From positions 6,447-70,446 of the forward strand of contig JBGSTD010000013.1 of assembly GCA_041736675.1 (NCBI GenBank): DNA of 64,000 bases, read 5' to 3'. This stretch comes from Salaquimonas sp041736675 (GTDB lineage: Bacteria > Pseudomonadota > Alphaproteobacteria > Rhizobiales > Rhizobiaceae). Positions 1 through 8,023 of the stretch are shown here, piece after piece (position 1 is the stretch's first letter; each line of letters opens with the position of its first letter). The notes under the pieces are model-generated. The model saw nothing but the letters and a program-made list of their open reading frames with translations, was not told the DNA's origin and searched no databases. Made by a program: the position numbers and the translations under genes.

Positions 1-2
1 AC

Positions 3-1106
3 GGGCGGCTTACCGTTGACCTTGATGCCATCATTGCAAACTGGAAGAAGCTGGCGAAGCAATCTGCCCATGGCAATTGCGCGGCCGTCGTCAAGGCCGA
101 TGCCTATGGTCTTGGCGCGGAACGGGTTGCCGCTGCACTATATAACGCAGGGTGCCGCGACTTTTTCACCGCGACCATTCACGAGGGTATGATTGTCCGC
201 TCGATTGCGCCGGAGGCACGTATTTATGTTTTCAACGGCTTTCATGTTGGCGCTGAAAAGGACTACCGGAAGCACCGCCTGACCCCGGTGATCAATTCAC
301 CGCGCGGCATTGAAAACTGGCTGGCGAAGAAACGCCCCTCGATGCGCTGCGCCCTGCATATTGATACGGGCATGAACCGGCTTGGCCTGACCAGTGACGA
401 GTTCGCCGCGCTTGCCGCAGACAGCGCCAGGCTCAAGGCGCTCAATCCCGAACTGGTGATCAGCCATTTTGCCTGTGCGGATGAACCCGCCGATCCACTC
501 AATGCAGCGCAGATCGAACGGTTTGCTGCCGCTGCCGCGCACTTTCCCTATGCCCGCAAGTCGCTCGCCAACAGTGCGGGTGTGTTCCTTGGCAGGGCGG
601 CGCATTTTGACCTGTTGCGACCCGGCATTTCGCTTTATGGCGGCGATGCTGTCAACAATCGGCCCAATCCGATGAAGCCGGTTGTTCGCCTTGAAGGGCG
701 TATCATCCAGCGCAAATGGGCGAAAAAAGGTGAGACTGTCGGCTATGGCGCGGCAGAAATATTAAAGCGCGACACGCTGATTGCCATTGTCGGCATCGGC
801 TATGCCGACGGGCTGCACCGCCAGGCATCGGGGGCTGGAACGCTGTACCGCAACCGCCAGCTCAGCCCAGGCGGCACGGGCATGATCGGCAAAACCAGGG
901 TCCCGATTTTGGGTCGGGTGTCGATGGACCTCACGGCGTTTGACGTTACAGATGTGCCTGTAAAGACGATGGCAACAACCGACTGGATCGACTTTCTCAA
1001 CAAGGACTTGCGTGTCGATGAGCTCGGCCTTGCTGCGGGCACGATCGGCTATGAAATATTGACCAGCCTCGGGCGGCGCTATGAGCGGATTTATGTGGGT
1101 GGATGA
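3..1106 (+). CDS. alr: Alanine racemase, 5' end outside the window
   Basis: PLP enzyme that interconverts L- and D-alanine for peptidoglycan synthesis. The reading frame is open from base 3, so only roughly 15-20 N-terminal residues appear to be missing; 367 residues are visible. The PLP lysine lies in VVKADAYGLG near visible residue 31. Other family signatures are HIDTGMNRLG, GYGAAE (the likely second catalytic tyrosine), IGYADG (phosphate binding) and GRVSMDLT. Methionine 189 is internal and not the real start, because the PLP lysine lies upstream of it. In many Rhizobiales alr is followed directly by radA; here about 4.6 kb of other genes intervenes. Confidence 0.95.
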   Translation, partial: GRLTVDLDAIIANWKKLAKQSAHGNCAAVVKADAYGLGAERVAAALYNAGCRDFFTATIHEGMIVRSIAPEARIYVFNGFHVGAEKDYRKHRLTPVINSPRGIENWLAKKRPSMRCALHIDTGMNRLGLTSDEFAALAADSARLKALNPELVISHFACADEPADPLNAAQIERFAAAAAHFPYARKSLANSAGVFLGRAAHFDLLRPGISLYGGDAVNNRPNPMKPVVRLEGRIIQRKWAKKGETVGYGAAEILKRDTLIAIVGIGYADGLHRQASGAGTLYRNRQLSPGGTGMIGKTRVPILGRVSMDLTAFDVTDVPVKTMATTDWIDFLNKDLRVDELGLAAGTIGYEILTSLGRRYERIYVGG

Positions 1107-1121
1107 CAAGCGGAGAATAAA

Positions 1122-2348
1122 TTGAATCGACGAGAAGTTCTGTCGCATGTCTCAATAGGAGCAGCTGGAATGGTATTGCCCATGTTTGTTCCCTGGAGCG
1201 GCGCACAAGCCAAAGACCGCAAACTGCTGGGCTATCTTCGGACCAATTGGAGCCGTGATCCTTATACGTTCGGGTCGTATTCATACGTTGCCAAGGGCGC
1301 ACGACAGCGCGACCGGCTGGTGCTGGGTGCCCCTGTCGGCGGGCGGGTGCATTTTGCCGGAGAGGCTGTCCACCCCGACCACAACAGCACGGTTCATGCA
1401 GCTTATGAATCCGGCCTCACTGTCGCAAAGGAAGTCGCCCTCCAAAACCCGGCAACCATAGCGGTTATTGGTGCGGGCATCAGCGGATTGACAGCCGCGC
1501 AGGCGCTCGCCCAAAGCGGGCACAAGGTAACCGTCTTCGAAGCCAGAAACCGGATCGGCGGGCGCATCTGGACCAGCCATGTACTTGGAATGCCGCTTGA
1601 TCTTGGCGCAAGCTGGATACACGGAACGCGGCGCAATCCGCTTGCCAAACTTGCCCTCAGCGCCGGGGCCGAATGGGTTGCGACGGATGAAAGCTATATT
1701 GCACGCGGAACAGGCGGGCGCGAAATTGCCGACGATGATGCGCCTGACTGGCTCGAAAACGTGACCACGATGCAGCACAATGCCGGCGCGGACAGCAAAG
1801 AGATCAATCGTTCTGCCTATGAAAACCAGAGTGAATATGGCGGCGATGAAGTGATCTTCCCGGGCGGCTACGAAGGCATTCTTGGCGGGCTTGAAGGGGA
1901 CTATGAGATCAGAACCGGGCAGACCGTCAGCGCGGTCCGTCATGACGCGGACGGCGTTTCAATCCTTTCCGATGGCACTGAAACCCGCTTTGACAGTGTC
2001 ATTGTCACGCTGCCGCTCGGCGCGTTGAAAAAAGGCACAGTTGCCTTCACGCCTCCCCTTCCGGCCGAAAAAGTTGACGCGATTGCCCGCCTTGGAATGG
2101 GCACGCTCGACAAACTGTACCTGCACTATGACGAGGCGTTTTGGGACAGGGACGTGACATGGATTGCAACGCCTGAAAACGGCCTGCCGCAAGGCCATTT
2201 CAACCAATGGCTGAACCTTTATAAATATCTCGAAAAGCCGGTGATCATGGCCTTCAATGGCGGACCGCCGGCTCTCGCACTGGCCGGGTTGTCAGACGAG
2301 GCGCTTGTCGAGCAGGCGCAGCAGACCCTCCAAAGGGCGTATCCATAG
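1122..2348 (+). CDS. Flavin amine oxidase with circularly permuted domain order, Tat-type signal
   Basis: Member of the flavin monoamine/polyamine oxidase superfamily, 408 aa, TTG start. Residues 1-30 look like a Tat signal (NRREVL, hydrophobic stretch, then AQA). Residues about 31-105 carry what is normally the C-terminal end of the family: YLRTNWSRDPYTFGSYSY and the closing FAD motif HFAGEAVHPDHNSTVHAAYE. Only then comes the normal N-terminal FAD Rossmann motif (G117-A-G-I-S-G122, ribose acid E140), followed by GGRIWT and LGASWIHG. The chain ends at QQTLQRAYP, the point where a standard protein would continue into the LRTNWSRDPY part. All expected pieces seem present, so this reads as a permutation rather than a truncation. 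Substrate unknown; periplasmic if the Tat signal works. Confidence 0.85.
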   Translation: MNRREVLSHVSIGAAGMVLPMFVPWSGAQAKDRKLLGYLRTNWSRDPYTFGSYSYVAKGARQRDRLVLGAPVGGRVHFAGEAVHPDHNSTVHAAYESGLTVAKEVALQNPATIAVIGAGISGLTAAQALAQSGHKVTVFEARNRIGGRIWTSHVLGMPLDLGASWIHGTRRNPLAKLALSAGAEWVATDESYIARGTGGREIADDDAPDWLENVTTMQHNAGADSKEINRSAYENQSEYGGDEVIFPGGYEGILGGLEGDYEIRTGQTVSAVRHDADGVSILSDGTETRFDSVIVTLPLGALKKGTVAFTPPLPAEKVDAIARLGMGTLDKLYLHYDEAFWDRDVTWIATPENGLPQGHFNQWLNLYKYLEKPVIMAFNGGPPALALAGLSDEALVEQAQQTLQRAYP

Positions 2349-2552
2349 CCTGCGGCCCGCGCCGAATTCAGGAACAATTTACCTTCAAGCGTCTGCGTCG
2401 AGCAGGTTTTTGCAGCATGATGCTTCAATCGTGGAGCGACAGCGCGGCCGCAACATCCCTTTGCCAAGTTTGGCATAGTATTATAAAATTGGTGGTTCAG
2501 GCGAGCCGAACCTCTTTTCCATTTTACTTCCAACAAATGATCGCAAAAGAAA

Positions 2553-3419
2553 ATGAACAATCCACAACGGCTCACCAAGAACATTGCCAGAGAACTGCTT
2601 GATCGCGAGAAGCTGGAATCCTCTTTTGCCAATTTGCGCGTTGCATCCCTCGCCGCCGCGGGATTCGGCATTGCAGTTCAGTCGCTCCAGCTGCTTTCAC
2701 TCGGAGCATTGCAATTTTTCAGCTTCAATCAGGTCATCAATGATGCCGTTGGCATTGGAGGCGCGTTTGCAGCCCTGATGGCGTTGCTGTATTTTAACTA
2801 TCAACGGATGTCCCGGCGCATTTTCGCCCTGTATGGATTTCTGGTTACGGTAAGCGGACTTGCCATTGCAATCCTTGCTGCATTGGCCTTGAACAATCTG
2901 ATTCGCCTGACATTGCGACCCGCCATTACAGCCGAAATTATGCTCTTGCTGGCGGCGAGCTTGCTTCATCTGACTTATATCATCTTCATATGGGTAAACC
3001 ATATCCGCAAAATGGCATCGTCAAGAAAAGGCATGTCCGCTGTGTCTCGTTCATTGCGACGAAAACCTGCCACCCATATGCTGTGCAGCGGGGCGCTTAT
3101 GGCGGCGATGTTTATCGGCTACTATCTGTCAATCATGGGACAGATTTACCTGTACGCGCACCAATATGTGTTTGCCAAATCCGGAGATTCCATGTTTTTG
3201 GTCCGATACATGAACGATCAGTTTGTCTTTGTGGAGCGCAAGGAAGGCAAAGCAATCGTTGTCCCGCGCCTGAAGGTTGAAATGCTCCTGCCCGTCCATC
3301 TCACATATTCGCTGGTGGATGGGGTTACCATCTTCAAGCCAACAGATGAAGTGCTTTTGTCGCTCTTTGGCCGCACCGACTTCCGGTATTTTGATTCCCC
3401 GCACATCGCACCAAATTGA
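2553..3419 (+). CDS. Hypothetical multi-pass membrane protein
   Basis: 288 aa, family not recognised. Hydrophobic segments suggest about five transmembrane helices: near residues 30-55, 65-85, 93-115, 123-148 and 178-200. A basic cytoplasmic-looking stretch (RKMASSRKG, SRSLRRK) lies between the fourth and fifth. The last 85 residues are soluble and mixed alpha/beta (FLVRYMNDQFVFVERKEGKAIVVPRL). Only a weak AAAGA-like ribosome site precedes the ATG. It follows the amine oxidase after about 200 bases in which I see no gene. Probably accessory, because it sits in the extra block between alr and radA. Confidence 0.6.
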   Translation: MNNPQRLTKNIARELLDREKLESSFANLRVASLAAAGFGIAVQSLQLLSLGALQFFSFNQVINDAVGIGGAFAALMALLYFNYQRMSRRIFALYGFLVTVSGLAIAILAALALNNLIRLTLRPAITAEIMLLLAASLLHLTYIIFIWVNHIRKMASSRKGMSAVSRSLRRKPATHMLCSGALMAAMFIGYYLSIMGQIYLYAHQYVFAKSGDSMFLVRYMNDQFVFVERKEGKAIVVPRLKVEMLLPVHLTYSLVDGVTIFKPTDEVLLSLFGRTDFRYFDSPHIAPN

Positions 3420-3459
3420 CGAGGGCTAACCTTTAGGCGAAGGCATTGCGGTAATAATT

Positions 3460-3562
3460 AGTAAACTGTCACCGTAATTCTAGTTGTAATTCAGTAAACT
3501 ATCACCGTAATTCTTCAGAGGTCAGTGACAGATGGCAATTAAGTAAACTGTCACCGTAATTC
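3460..3562. repeat. Three direct copies of a 21-bp repeat, left side of AT-rich insert
   Basis: The sequence AGTAAACTGTCACCGTAATT plus C occurs at 3460-3480, 3493-3513 (one change, G to A) and 3542-3562. A further copy lies in inverted orientation at 4711-4730, on the other side of the AT-rich gene. Multiple short repeats at the ends are known for IS21-family elements, so these may be ends of such an element without its transposase. No istA/istB-like gene is present. The family assignment is an inference. Confidence 0.7.
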
Positions 3563-3608
3563 CAAAATCTCTGTCAATTGTCACACTGGGCACCACACCC
3601 TCCATCTG

Positions 3609-4568
3609 TTAATTATTAAGCTTATCAATAAAATAATCTCCATTATTGTAATAAGCATAATATATGCCGCTATTTTTTATTATCGGGTACGACGATTCAT
3701 TCGGAGCGCATACCTCTCTATTTTCATTTTTTATAATCAAGCAAGGCCTCCATTTGTATTTCCCGAAATAGGTGATGGCGCCATAATATAATATATTTTC
3801 ACCCAACTTAACATCGATTGATGCTTTAACATCAATTTTTTTATAATTGAAAAATCTGTTCTTTTTGATATTAACATCGTCTAAATATGATATACTATAC
3901 CCCTCACCCCATTCTTCGTATAATTCACTGATTTGATTGCCAATTGTTGCTGAAAAATAAACCGTGTCTTTTAGCAAATATATTGGATATCCTTTGAAAA
4001 ATCCGATATCTGTTATTCTGGATAATTTATTAGAATCCATAGAAAACTTATAAATATCATAATAGCCGTATCCAGCGTTTTCGTTCATTTGTTTGACATA
4101 TGGGCTTATCAATAATATTAACTCGTTTTTAGCAATAAACTTTGGATTTGCTATACTTCCTTCTGATTCAAATATTTTTGAACACTCGGAAAAATCCTGA
4201 TTGCATATTATTAATTCACTATATTTTTTATCATTGTCATATTCGTTTACTAATATATTATCATTAATAATATCAAAATAAGATACTTCTTTGACTGTTT
4301 TATAATATTTATATTTTTTAGTTTCTTTATTGTAGCTAATAAGATCGGTTTCTTTCTTATTATTTAATGATATAAAAAAATTATATTTATCATTGAAGTC
4401 AGCATAGAGCACTGATTCAACAAACCTATTCTCTTTGACCTCCGAACACGCAGAGACCAGAATCCCAGCGACTACAAACAGGATTAACCGAACTCGCTCA
4501 GGCGGCATTAATGCGGTGCGTATATCTCCACCAATTCCTGAAACTGTGCCGCTCACCTGCCTCATCAT
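3609..4568 (-). CDS. Very AT-rich putative lipoprotein
   Basis: 319 aa from the first ATG, which has a good GGGAG four bases upstream. A second candidate start at 4508 gives a compact signal peptide, MPPERVRLILFVVAGILVSA, followed by the lipobox cysteine, so export as a lipoprotein is likely. The mature part is rich in Lys, Asn, Tyr and Ile and predicted to be beta-rich, with short segments such as NKLSRITDIGF that faintly recall beta-propeller blades. Two 60-base lines I counted inside it have 10 and 8 G+C bases, against roughly half in the neighbouring genes. The start and signal-peptide DNA is less AT-rich than the body. No family recognised; probably acquired by transfer. Confidence 0.65.
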   Translation of the reverse strand: MMRQVSGTVSGIGGDIRTALMPPERVRLILFVVAGILVSACSEVKENRFVESVLYADFNDKYNFFISLNNKKETDLISYNKETKKYKYYKTVKEVSYFDIINDNILVNEYDNDKKYSELIICNQDFSECSKIFESEGSIANPKFIAKNELILLISPYVKQMNENAGYGYYDIYKFSMDSNKLSRITDIGFFKGYPIYLLKDTVYFSATIGNQISELYEEWGEGYSISYLDDVNIKKNRFFNYKKIDVKASIDVKLGENILYYGAITYFGKYKWRPCLIIKNENREVCAPNESSYPIIKNSGIYYAYYNNGDYFIDKLNN

Positions 4569-4710
4569 TTTCTCCCAACATCGACAACGATCCCCATCCC
4601 TTTGATATACCTACCCATATGCAAGTCAAGATTGCATCGGCTTGAAAACCTGTCAAATCGAATTTCAATATTTTGACTGGGAGCATGTAGTTGATCTGTA
4701 CCAAGACCTG

Positions 4711-4730
4711 GAATTACGGTGACAGTTTAC
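4711..4730. repeat. Inverted copy of the 20-bp repeat, right side of AT-rich insert
   Basis: GAATTACGGTGACAGTTTAC is the exact reverse complement of bases 3461-3480. A degenerate copy in the left-hand orientation follows at about 4770-4789 (CAAACTTCACCGTAATCC). With the three left copies this brackets about 1.25 kb that holds only the AT-rich lipoprotein gene. Confidence 0.75.
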
Positions 4731-4800
4731 CAATTTTCTCTACTCACGCCAGCGGCAGGTAGCTTATTCGCAAACTTCACCGTAATCCGGATTTGTCTGT

Positions 4801-5259
4801 TCACGCCGCTTTGGGCTTGGCGAAAATGTCGATGGCTTCGCCTGTTTCCAGCCAGGATTTGAGGCTGGAAAGGACGATCGGCCAACCTCTGGAAATGCCC
4901 TGCTCCATGCTGCCGCCTTTCTCCAGTTCATCGTGATGAACAGCGAGCTTGACCATGCCTTCATATTCGGTGATCTCATAGGTTACACGGCTGTGCTTTT
5001 GCGTATCGGCGTAACTGTCGGGCGATGACCAGGAGACGACAAGGCGGCTTGGCGGGGTACACTCGATCACATTTCCGGTGATGTTGACGTTGTGATCGGC
5101 GTTGTCGCGCACATGCTCCCATTTGGAACCCGGCTTCCAGTCGGAGACGTTTTCATGGCCCCAGTATTTTTTGGTGATCGCCGGATCCGTGAGAGCCTCA
5201 AAGACTTTTTGCGGTGTCGAACGAATGAATGTCACGTAGACGAAACTTGACTTTTGCAT
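4801..5259 (-). CDS. SRPBCC/AHSA1-domain protein
   Basis: 152-aa START-like (SRPBCC) protein of the AHSA1 type, a fold with a hydrophobic ligand pocket. Family signs are FIRSTPQKVFEALTDPAITK near the N-terminus, then VSDWKPGSKWEH, and VTYEITEYEGMVKLAVHHD with a C-terminal helix that ends QGISRGWPIVLSSLKSWLE. It starts two bases after the stop of the ArsR-type regulator gene. ArsR plus AHSA1 gene pairs are widespread, and the regulator usually controls the pair. The ligand is unknown. Confidence 0.85.
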   Translation of the reverse strand: MQKSSFVYVTFIRSTPQKVFEALTDPAITKKYWGHENVSDWKPGSKWEHVRDNADHNVNITGNVIECTPPSRLVVSWSSPDSYADTQKHSRVTYEITEYEGMVKLAVHHDELEKGGSMEQGISRGWPIVLSSLKSWLETGEAIDIFAKPKAA

Positions 5260-5261
5260 GG

Positions 5262-5594
5262 CTATTTTCCTTCCAGGTTTGATTTCAGATCGTGAAGCAT
5301 TTTCAATTGCCGGCGCTCAAACTTGCGAACCCAGCGCTCATAGACGTCCTGCAGCGGAACCGGATTGATGTAGTGCAGCTTCTCCCTGCCCCGCCGGAGC
5401 GTGCTGATGAGATTGGCCGCCTCCAGTATATCCAGATGCTGGGTTGCCGACTGGCGGGCCATGTCGACGCTGGCGCACAATTCGCCAAGGGTCTGGCCGT
5501 TTTTTTCGTGCAAAAGGTCGAGAACCTTTCGCCGCGTCGGGTCGGCCAGCGCCTTGAAAACCTTGTCGTCGTCCATGGGTTCGCTTTTTGTCAT
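5262..5594 (-). CDS. ArsR-family transcriptional regulator (AHSA1-linked)
   Basis: 110-aa winged-helix repressor. KVFKALADPTRRKVLDLL and MARQSATQHLDILEAANLIS are the typical ArsR/SdpR helices. No cysteine-rich metal-binding loop is seen, so it probably does not sense metal. ATG 5594 has GAAG just upstream; an ATG at 5603 is possible. The frame stays open far upstream, but that part is antisense to radA and has no family similarity. A palindromic operator lies 11 bases upstream, consistent with autorepression. It forms an operon with the AHSA1 gene. Confidence 0.88.
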   Translation of the reverse strand: MTKSEPMDDDKVFKALADPTRRKVLDLLHEKNGQTLGELCASVDMARQSATQHLDILEAANLISTLRRGREKLHYINPVPLQDVYERWVRKFERRQLKMLHDLKSNLEGK

Positions 5595-5604
5595 GGTCTT
5601 CATT

Positions 5605-5654
5605 ATGCAGGTAAATACCTGCATGTCAAGCGCAGTTAAATACCTGCATGTCAA
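5605..5654 (-). promoter_or_regulatory. Tandem palindromic operator of the AHSA1-linked ArsR
   Basis: Bases 5605-5624 form a perfect inverted repeat with arms ATGCAGGTA and TACCTGCAT around AA. The half site with its flank, TAAATACCTGCATGTCAA, is repeated 25 bases further on (5612-5629 and 5637-5654). It sits between the divergent arsR and radA genes, 11 bases before the arsR start. The core GGTAAATACC is the same as in the operator of the second ArsR gene at 16030-16045. Confidence 0.7.
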
Positions 5655-5742
5655 TGCCCGTAAATTTGGCCGGGCGGTGTTGCCATTGGCGTCAAAGTAA
5701 ACTAGAACATAATGTGAACATTGAACAGTTGGCGGAACTCCC

Positions 5743-7194
5743 TTGGCAAAAAGCAAATCCCAATTCATCTGCCAGAGCTGCGGCACGGTTGCGCCGCGCT
5801 GGTCGGGCAAGTGCGAGGGCTGCAACCAGTGGAACACGCTTGTCGAGGAGCGGGCGGAAAGCGGCGTTGGTGCCACTCCGGGCGCGCACAAGATGGGCTC
5901 GGGCCATGCTGTGGAACTGGTTGCCCTTGCCGGCGATATCGACGAGGCACCGCGCATTGCAACGGGCATGGCTGAGTTTGACCGGGTTACGGGAGGCGGC
6001 TTTGTTCCGGGCTCCGCGCTATTGGTGGGCGGTGATCCAGGCATCGGCAAATCCACCCTGCTGACCCAGACAGCGGCCTCTCTCGCCAAACAGGGCCACA
6101 AGGTGATCTATGTCTCCGGCGAGGAAGCCGTTGCGCAAGTCCGGCTTCGGGCAAGGCGGCTCAACGCGGTTGAGGAAAATATCGGCCTTGCGGCAGAGAC
6201 AAGCGTTGAAAACATCATCGCCACGCTGCGCAGCGGCGAGCCGCCTGCCCTGCTGATCATCGATTCGATCCAGACCTTGTGGACAGATACCGCAGAATCA
6301 GCCCCTGGCTCTGTCACGCAGGTACGCATGTCGGTTCAGGCGATGATCCGTTACGCCAAAAAATACGGCACGGTGCTGGTTCTGGTTGGCCACGTCACCA
6401 AGGATGGCCAGATTGCAGGCCCGCGCGTGGTTGAGCACATGGTCGATGCGGTGCTGTATTTCGAGGGCGAAGGCGGGCATCATTTCAGGATTTTGCGCAC
6501 CGTGAAAAACCGTTTTGGACCCACTGACGAAATCGGCGTTTTCGAAATGAGTGATGGCGGGTTGCGCGAAGTTGCCAATCCGTCGGAGCTGTTTCTGGGC
6601 GAGCGCAATGCCAATTCGCCGGGCGCTGCGGTATTTGCCGGAATGGAGGGCACGCGGCCTGTTCTGGTGGAAATCCAGGCGCTGGTTGCCCCCTCAACGC
6701 TTGGCACTCCGCGCCGCGCGGTGATCGGTTGGGACCAGGCCCGTCTGTCGATGGTGCTTGCTGTGCTCGAAGCGCATTGCGGGGTGAAACTTGGCCAGCA
6801 CGATGTCTATCTCAATGTCGCAGGCGGCTACCGGATATCCGAACCGGCGGCTGACATGGCAGTTGCGGCGGCGCTTGTTTCCTCTCTCGCGGGTGTGCCG
6901 CTGCCGCCGCAAAGCGTCTATTTCGGCGAAATCAGCCTGTCAGGCGCTACAAGGCCGGTTTCGCATGGTCCCTCGCGGCTGAAAGAAGCCGAAAAGCTGG
7001 GCTTTGGGCGGGCGATCCTGCCCAAGGGATCGGCTTCACCTAAATCAAAAAAAGACGGGGGCAAGAAAGACGGTGGGAAGATCGAGGCCAATCTCGAACT
7101 GGTGGAAATATCCGAACTTGCCGATCTTGTTGCACGAATATTATCGAGGGCTGGCAAGAAGGCCAATCCGCACAATCCGGAGGACCGGGATTGA
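5743..7194 (+). CDS. radA: DNA repair protein RadA (Sms)
   Basis: 483-aa RecA-like ATPase that drives branch migration of recombination intermediates. An N-terminal zinc finger has cysteines 10, 13, 24 and 27 (CQSC...CEGC). Walker A is GGDPGIGKST at about 97-106, the RadA-specific KNRFG motif is at 255-259, and a Lon-protease-like domain follows to the C-terminus. A Lys/Gly-rich insert (SKKDGGKKDGGK) lies near residue 430. The start is TTG; upstream starts would add residues before the conserved zinc finger. cvpA and purF follow on the same strand, as in other Rhizobiales. Confidence 0.96.
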   Translation: MAKSKSQFICQSCGTVAPRWSGKCEGCNQWNTLVEERAESGVGATPGAHKMGSGHAVELVALAGDIDEAPRIATGMAEFDRVTGGGFVPGSALLVGGDPGIGKSTLLTQTAASLAKQGHKVIYVSGEEAVAQVRLRARRLNAVEENIGLAAETSVENIIATLRSGEPPALLIIDSIQTLWTDTAESAPGSVTQVRMSVQAMIRYAKKYGTVLVLVGHVTKDGQIAGPRVVEHMVDAVLYFEGEGGHHFRILRTVKNRFGPTDEIGVFEMSDGGLREVANPSELFLGERNANSPGAAVFAGMEGTRPVLVEIQALVAPSTLGTPRRAVIGWDQARLSMVLAVLEAHCGVKLGQHDVYLNVAGGYRISEPAADMAVAAALVSSLAGVPLPPQSVYFGEISLSGATRPVSHGPSRLKEAEKLGFGRAILPKGSASPKSKKDGGKKDGGKIEANLELVEISELADLVARILSRAGKKANPHNPEDRD

Positions 7195-7430
7195 AGGCAG
7201 GGATTGAAAGCAGACATAAAAATTCAACTCTACGCATCGACGGCAGCACAAATTGGCATCGCCTGTTCCAGTTGCTGAAATACCGCTCTCAACAGGAAAG
7301 TATTCGCCGCCGCCATTCGTGATTGATTTTTATGCCGGAAAGCGGCTAAAGAAGACGCCTTACGGGGCCGGTTTACAGGCATGGGGCAGAATTGCCGCAT
7401 CTGATCCGGGTTGGCGAGCTTATTGAGGAC

Positions 7431-7988
7431 ATGATGATAACCTTGTTTGACGGGATTTTGATCGGCTTGATGCTGGTATCAGGTTTGCTGGCAATGATCC
7501 GCGGCTTTTCGCGCGAAGTGTTGTCAGTGGCATCATGGGGCGTTGCTGCTCTGGCTGCGCTTTATTTCTACAGCAGCCTCGCACCGGTTGTTGAACCTTA
7601 TGTGCAATCGGTAACCTCAAGCAAGACCGTGGTTGATATCGCTGCCGCCGGCCTTATATTCATCGTGACGCTGATTGTTGTCAGCCTTTTGACAATGAAA
7701 ATCGCCGATTTTATCGTGGACAGCAAAGTCGGTGCGCTTGACCGCACTTTGGGCTTTGTTTTTGGTGCTGCTCGCGGTGCCCTTCTGGTTGTTGTAGGCC
7801 TGCAGTTTTTCAACTGGCTTGTGCCGAACAACCAGCCGACATGGGTTGCTGAGGCCAAATCCAAGCCTATGCTTGAATCCATTGGCGAGGGCATAGTACA
7901 ATTGCTGCCGGACGATCCGGAGAAATCGATTTTTGACCACCTCAAGCCCAAAGACGGTGCTGAGGGTGATGTGACGCAGAAAAGCTAA
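7431..7988 (+). CDS. cvpA: CvpA family membrane protein
   Basis: 185-aa inner-membrane protein of the CvpA/colicin V production family. Four hydrophobic helices are seen, with the family pattern FDGILIGLMLVSGLLAMIRG at the N-terminus and KVGALDRTLGFVFGAARGAL in the middle. ATG 7431 was chosen because GAGGA lies four bases upstream; a TTG at 7392 would add residues with no family pattern. purF follows after 35 bases, the classical cvpA-purF pair. Its exact role is unclear; in enterobacteria it affects envelope stress tolerance and colicin V export. Confidence 0.92.
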   Translation: MMITLFDGILIGLMLVSGLLAMIRGFSREVLSVASWGVAALAALYFYSSLAPVVEPYVQSVTSSKTVVDIAAAGLIFIVTLIVVSLLTMKIADFIVDSKVGALDRTLGFVFGAARGALLVVVGLQFFNWLVPNNQPTWVAEAKSKPMLESIGEGIVQLLPDDPEKSIFDHLKPKDGAEGDVTQKS

Positions 7989-8023
7989 TTCGTCCCTGTA
8001 ACAACCCTAATGGAGAAGGCCTA

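Noticed and set aside
1281..1943. 220-aa frame on the minus strand opposite the amine oxidase
   Set aside because: Shadow of the coding strand; no recognisable protein features.
3460..3562. CRISPR array
   Set aside because: Only three copies with unequal spacing (33 and 49 bases), no cas genes, and an inverted copy elsewhere; better explained as element ends.
5595..6101. Long N-terminal extension of the ArsR-type frame, giving 279 aa in all
   Set aside because: The extension is antisense to radA, rich in Pro/Ser/Ala as expected from shadow frames, covers the operator, and has no family similarity. The ArsR start is placed at 5594.
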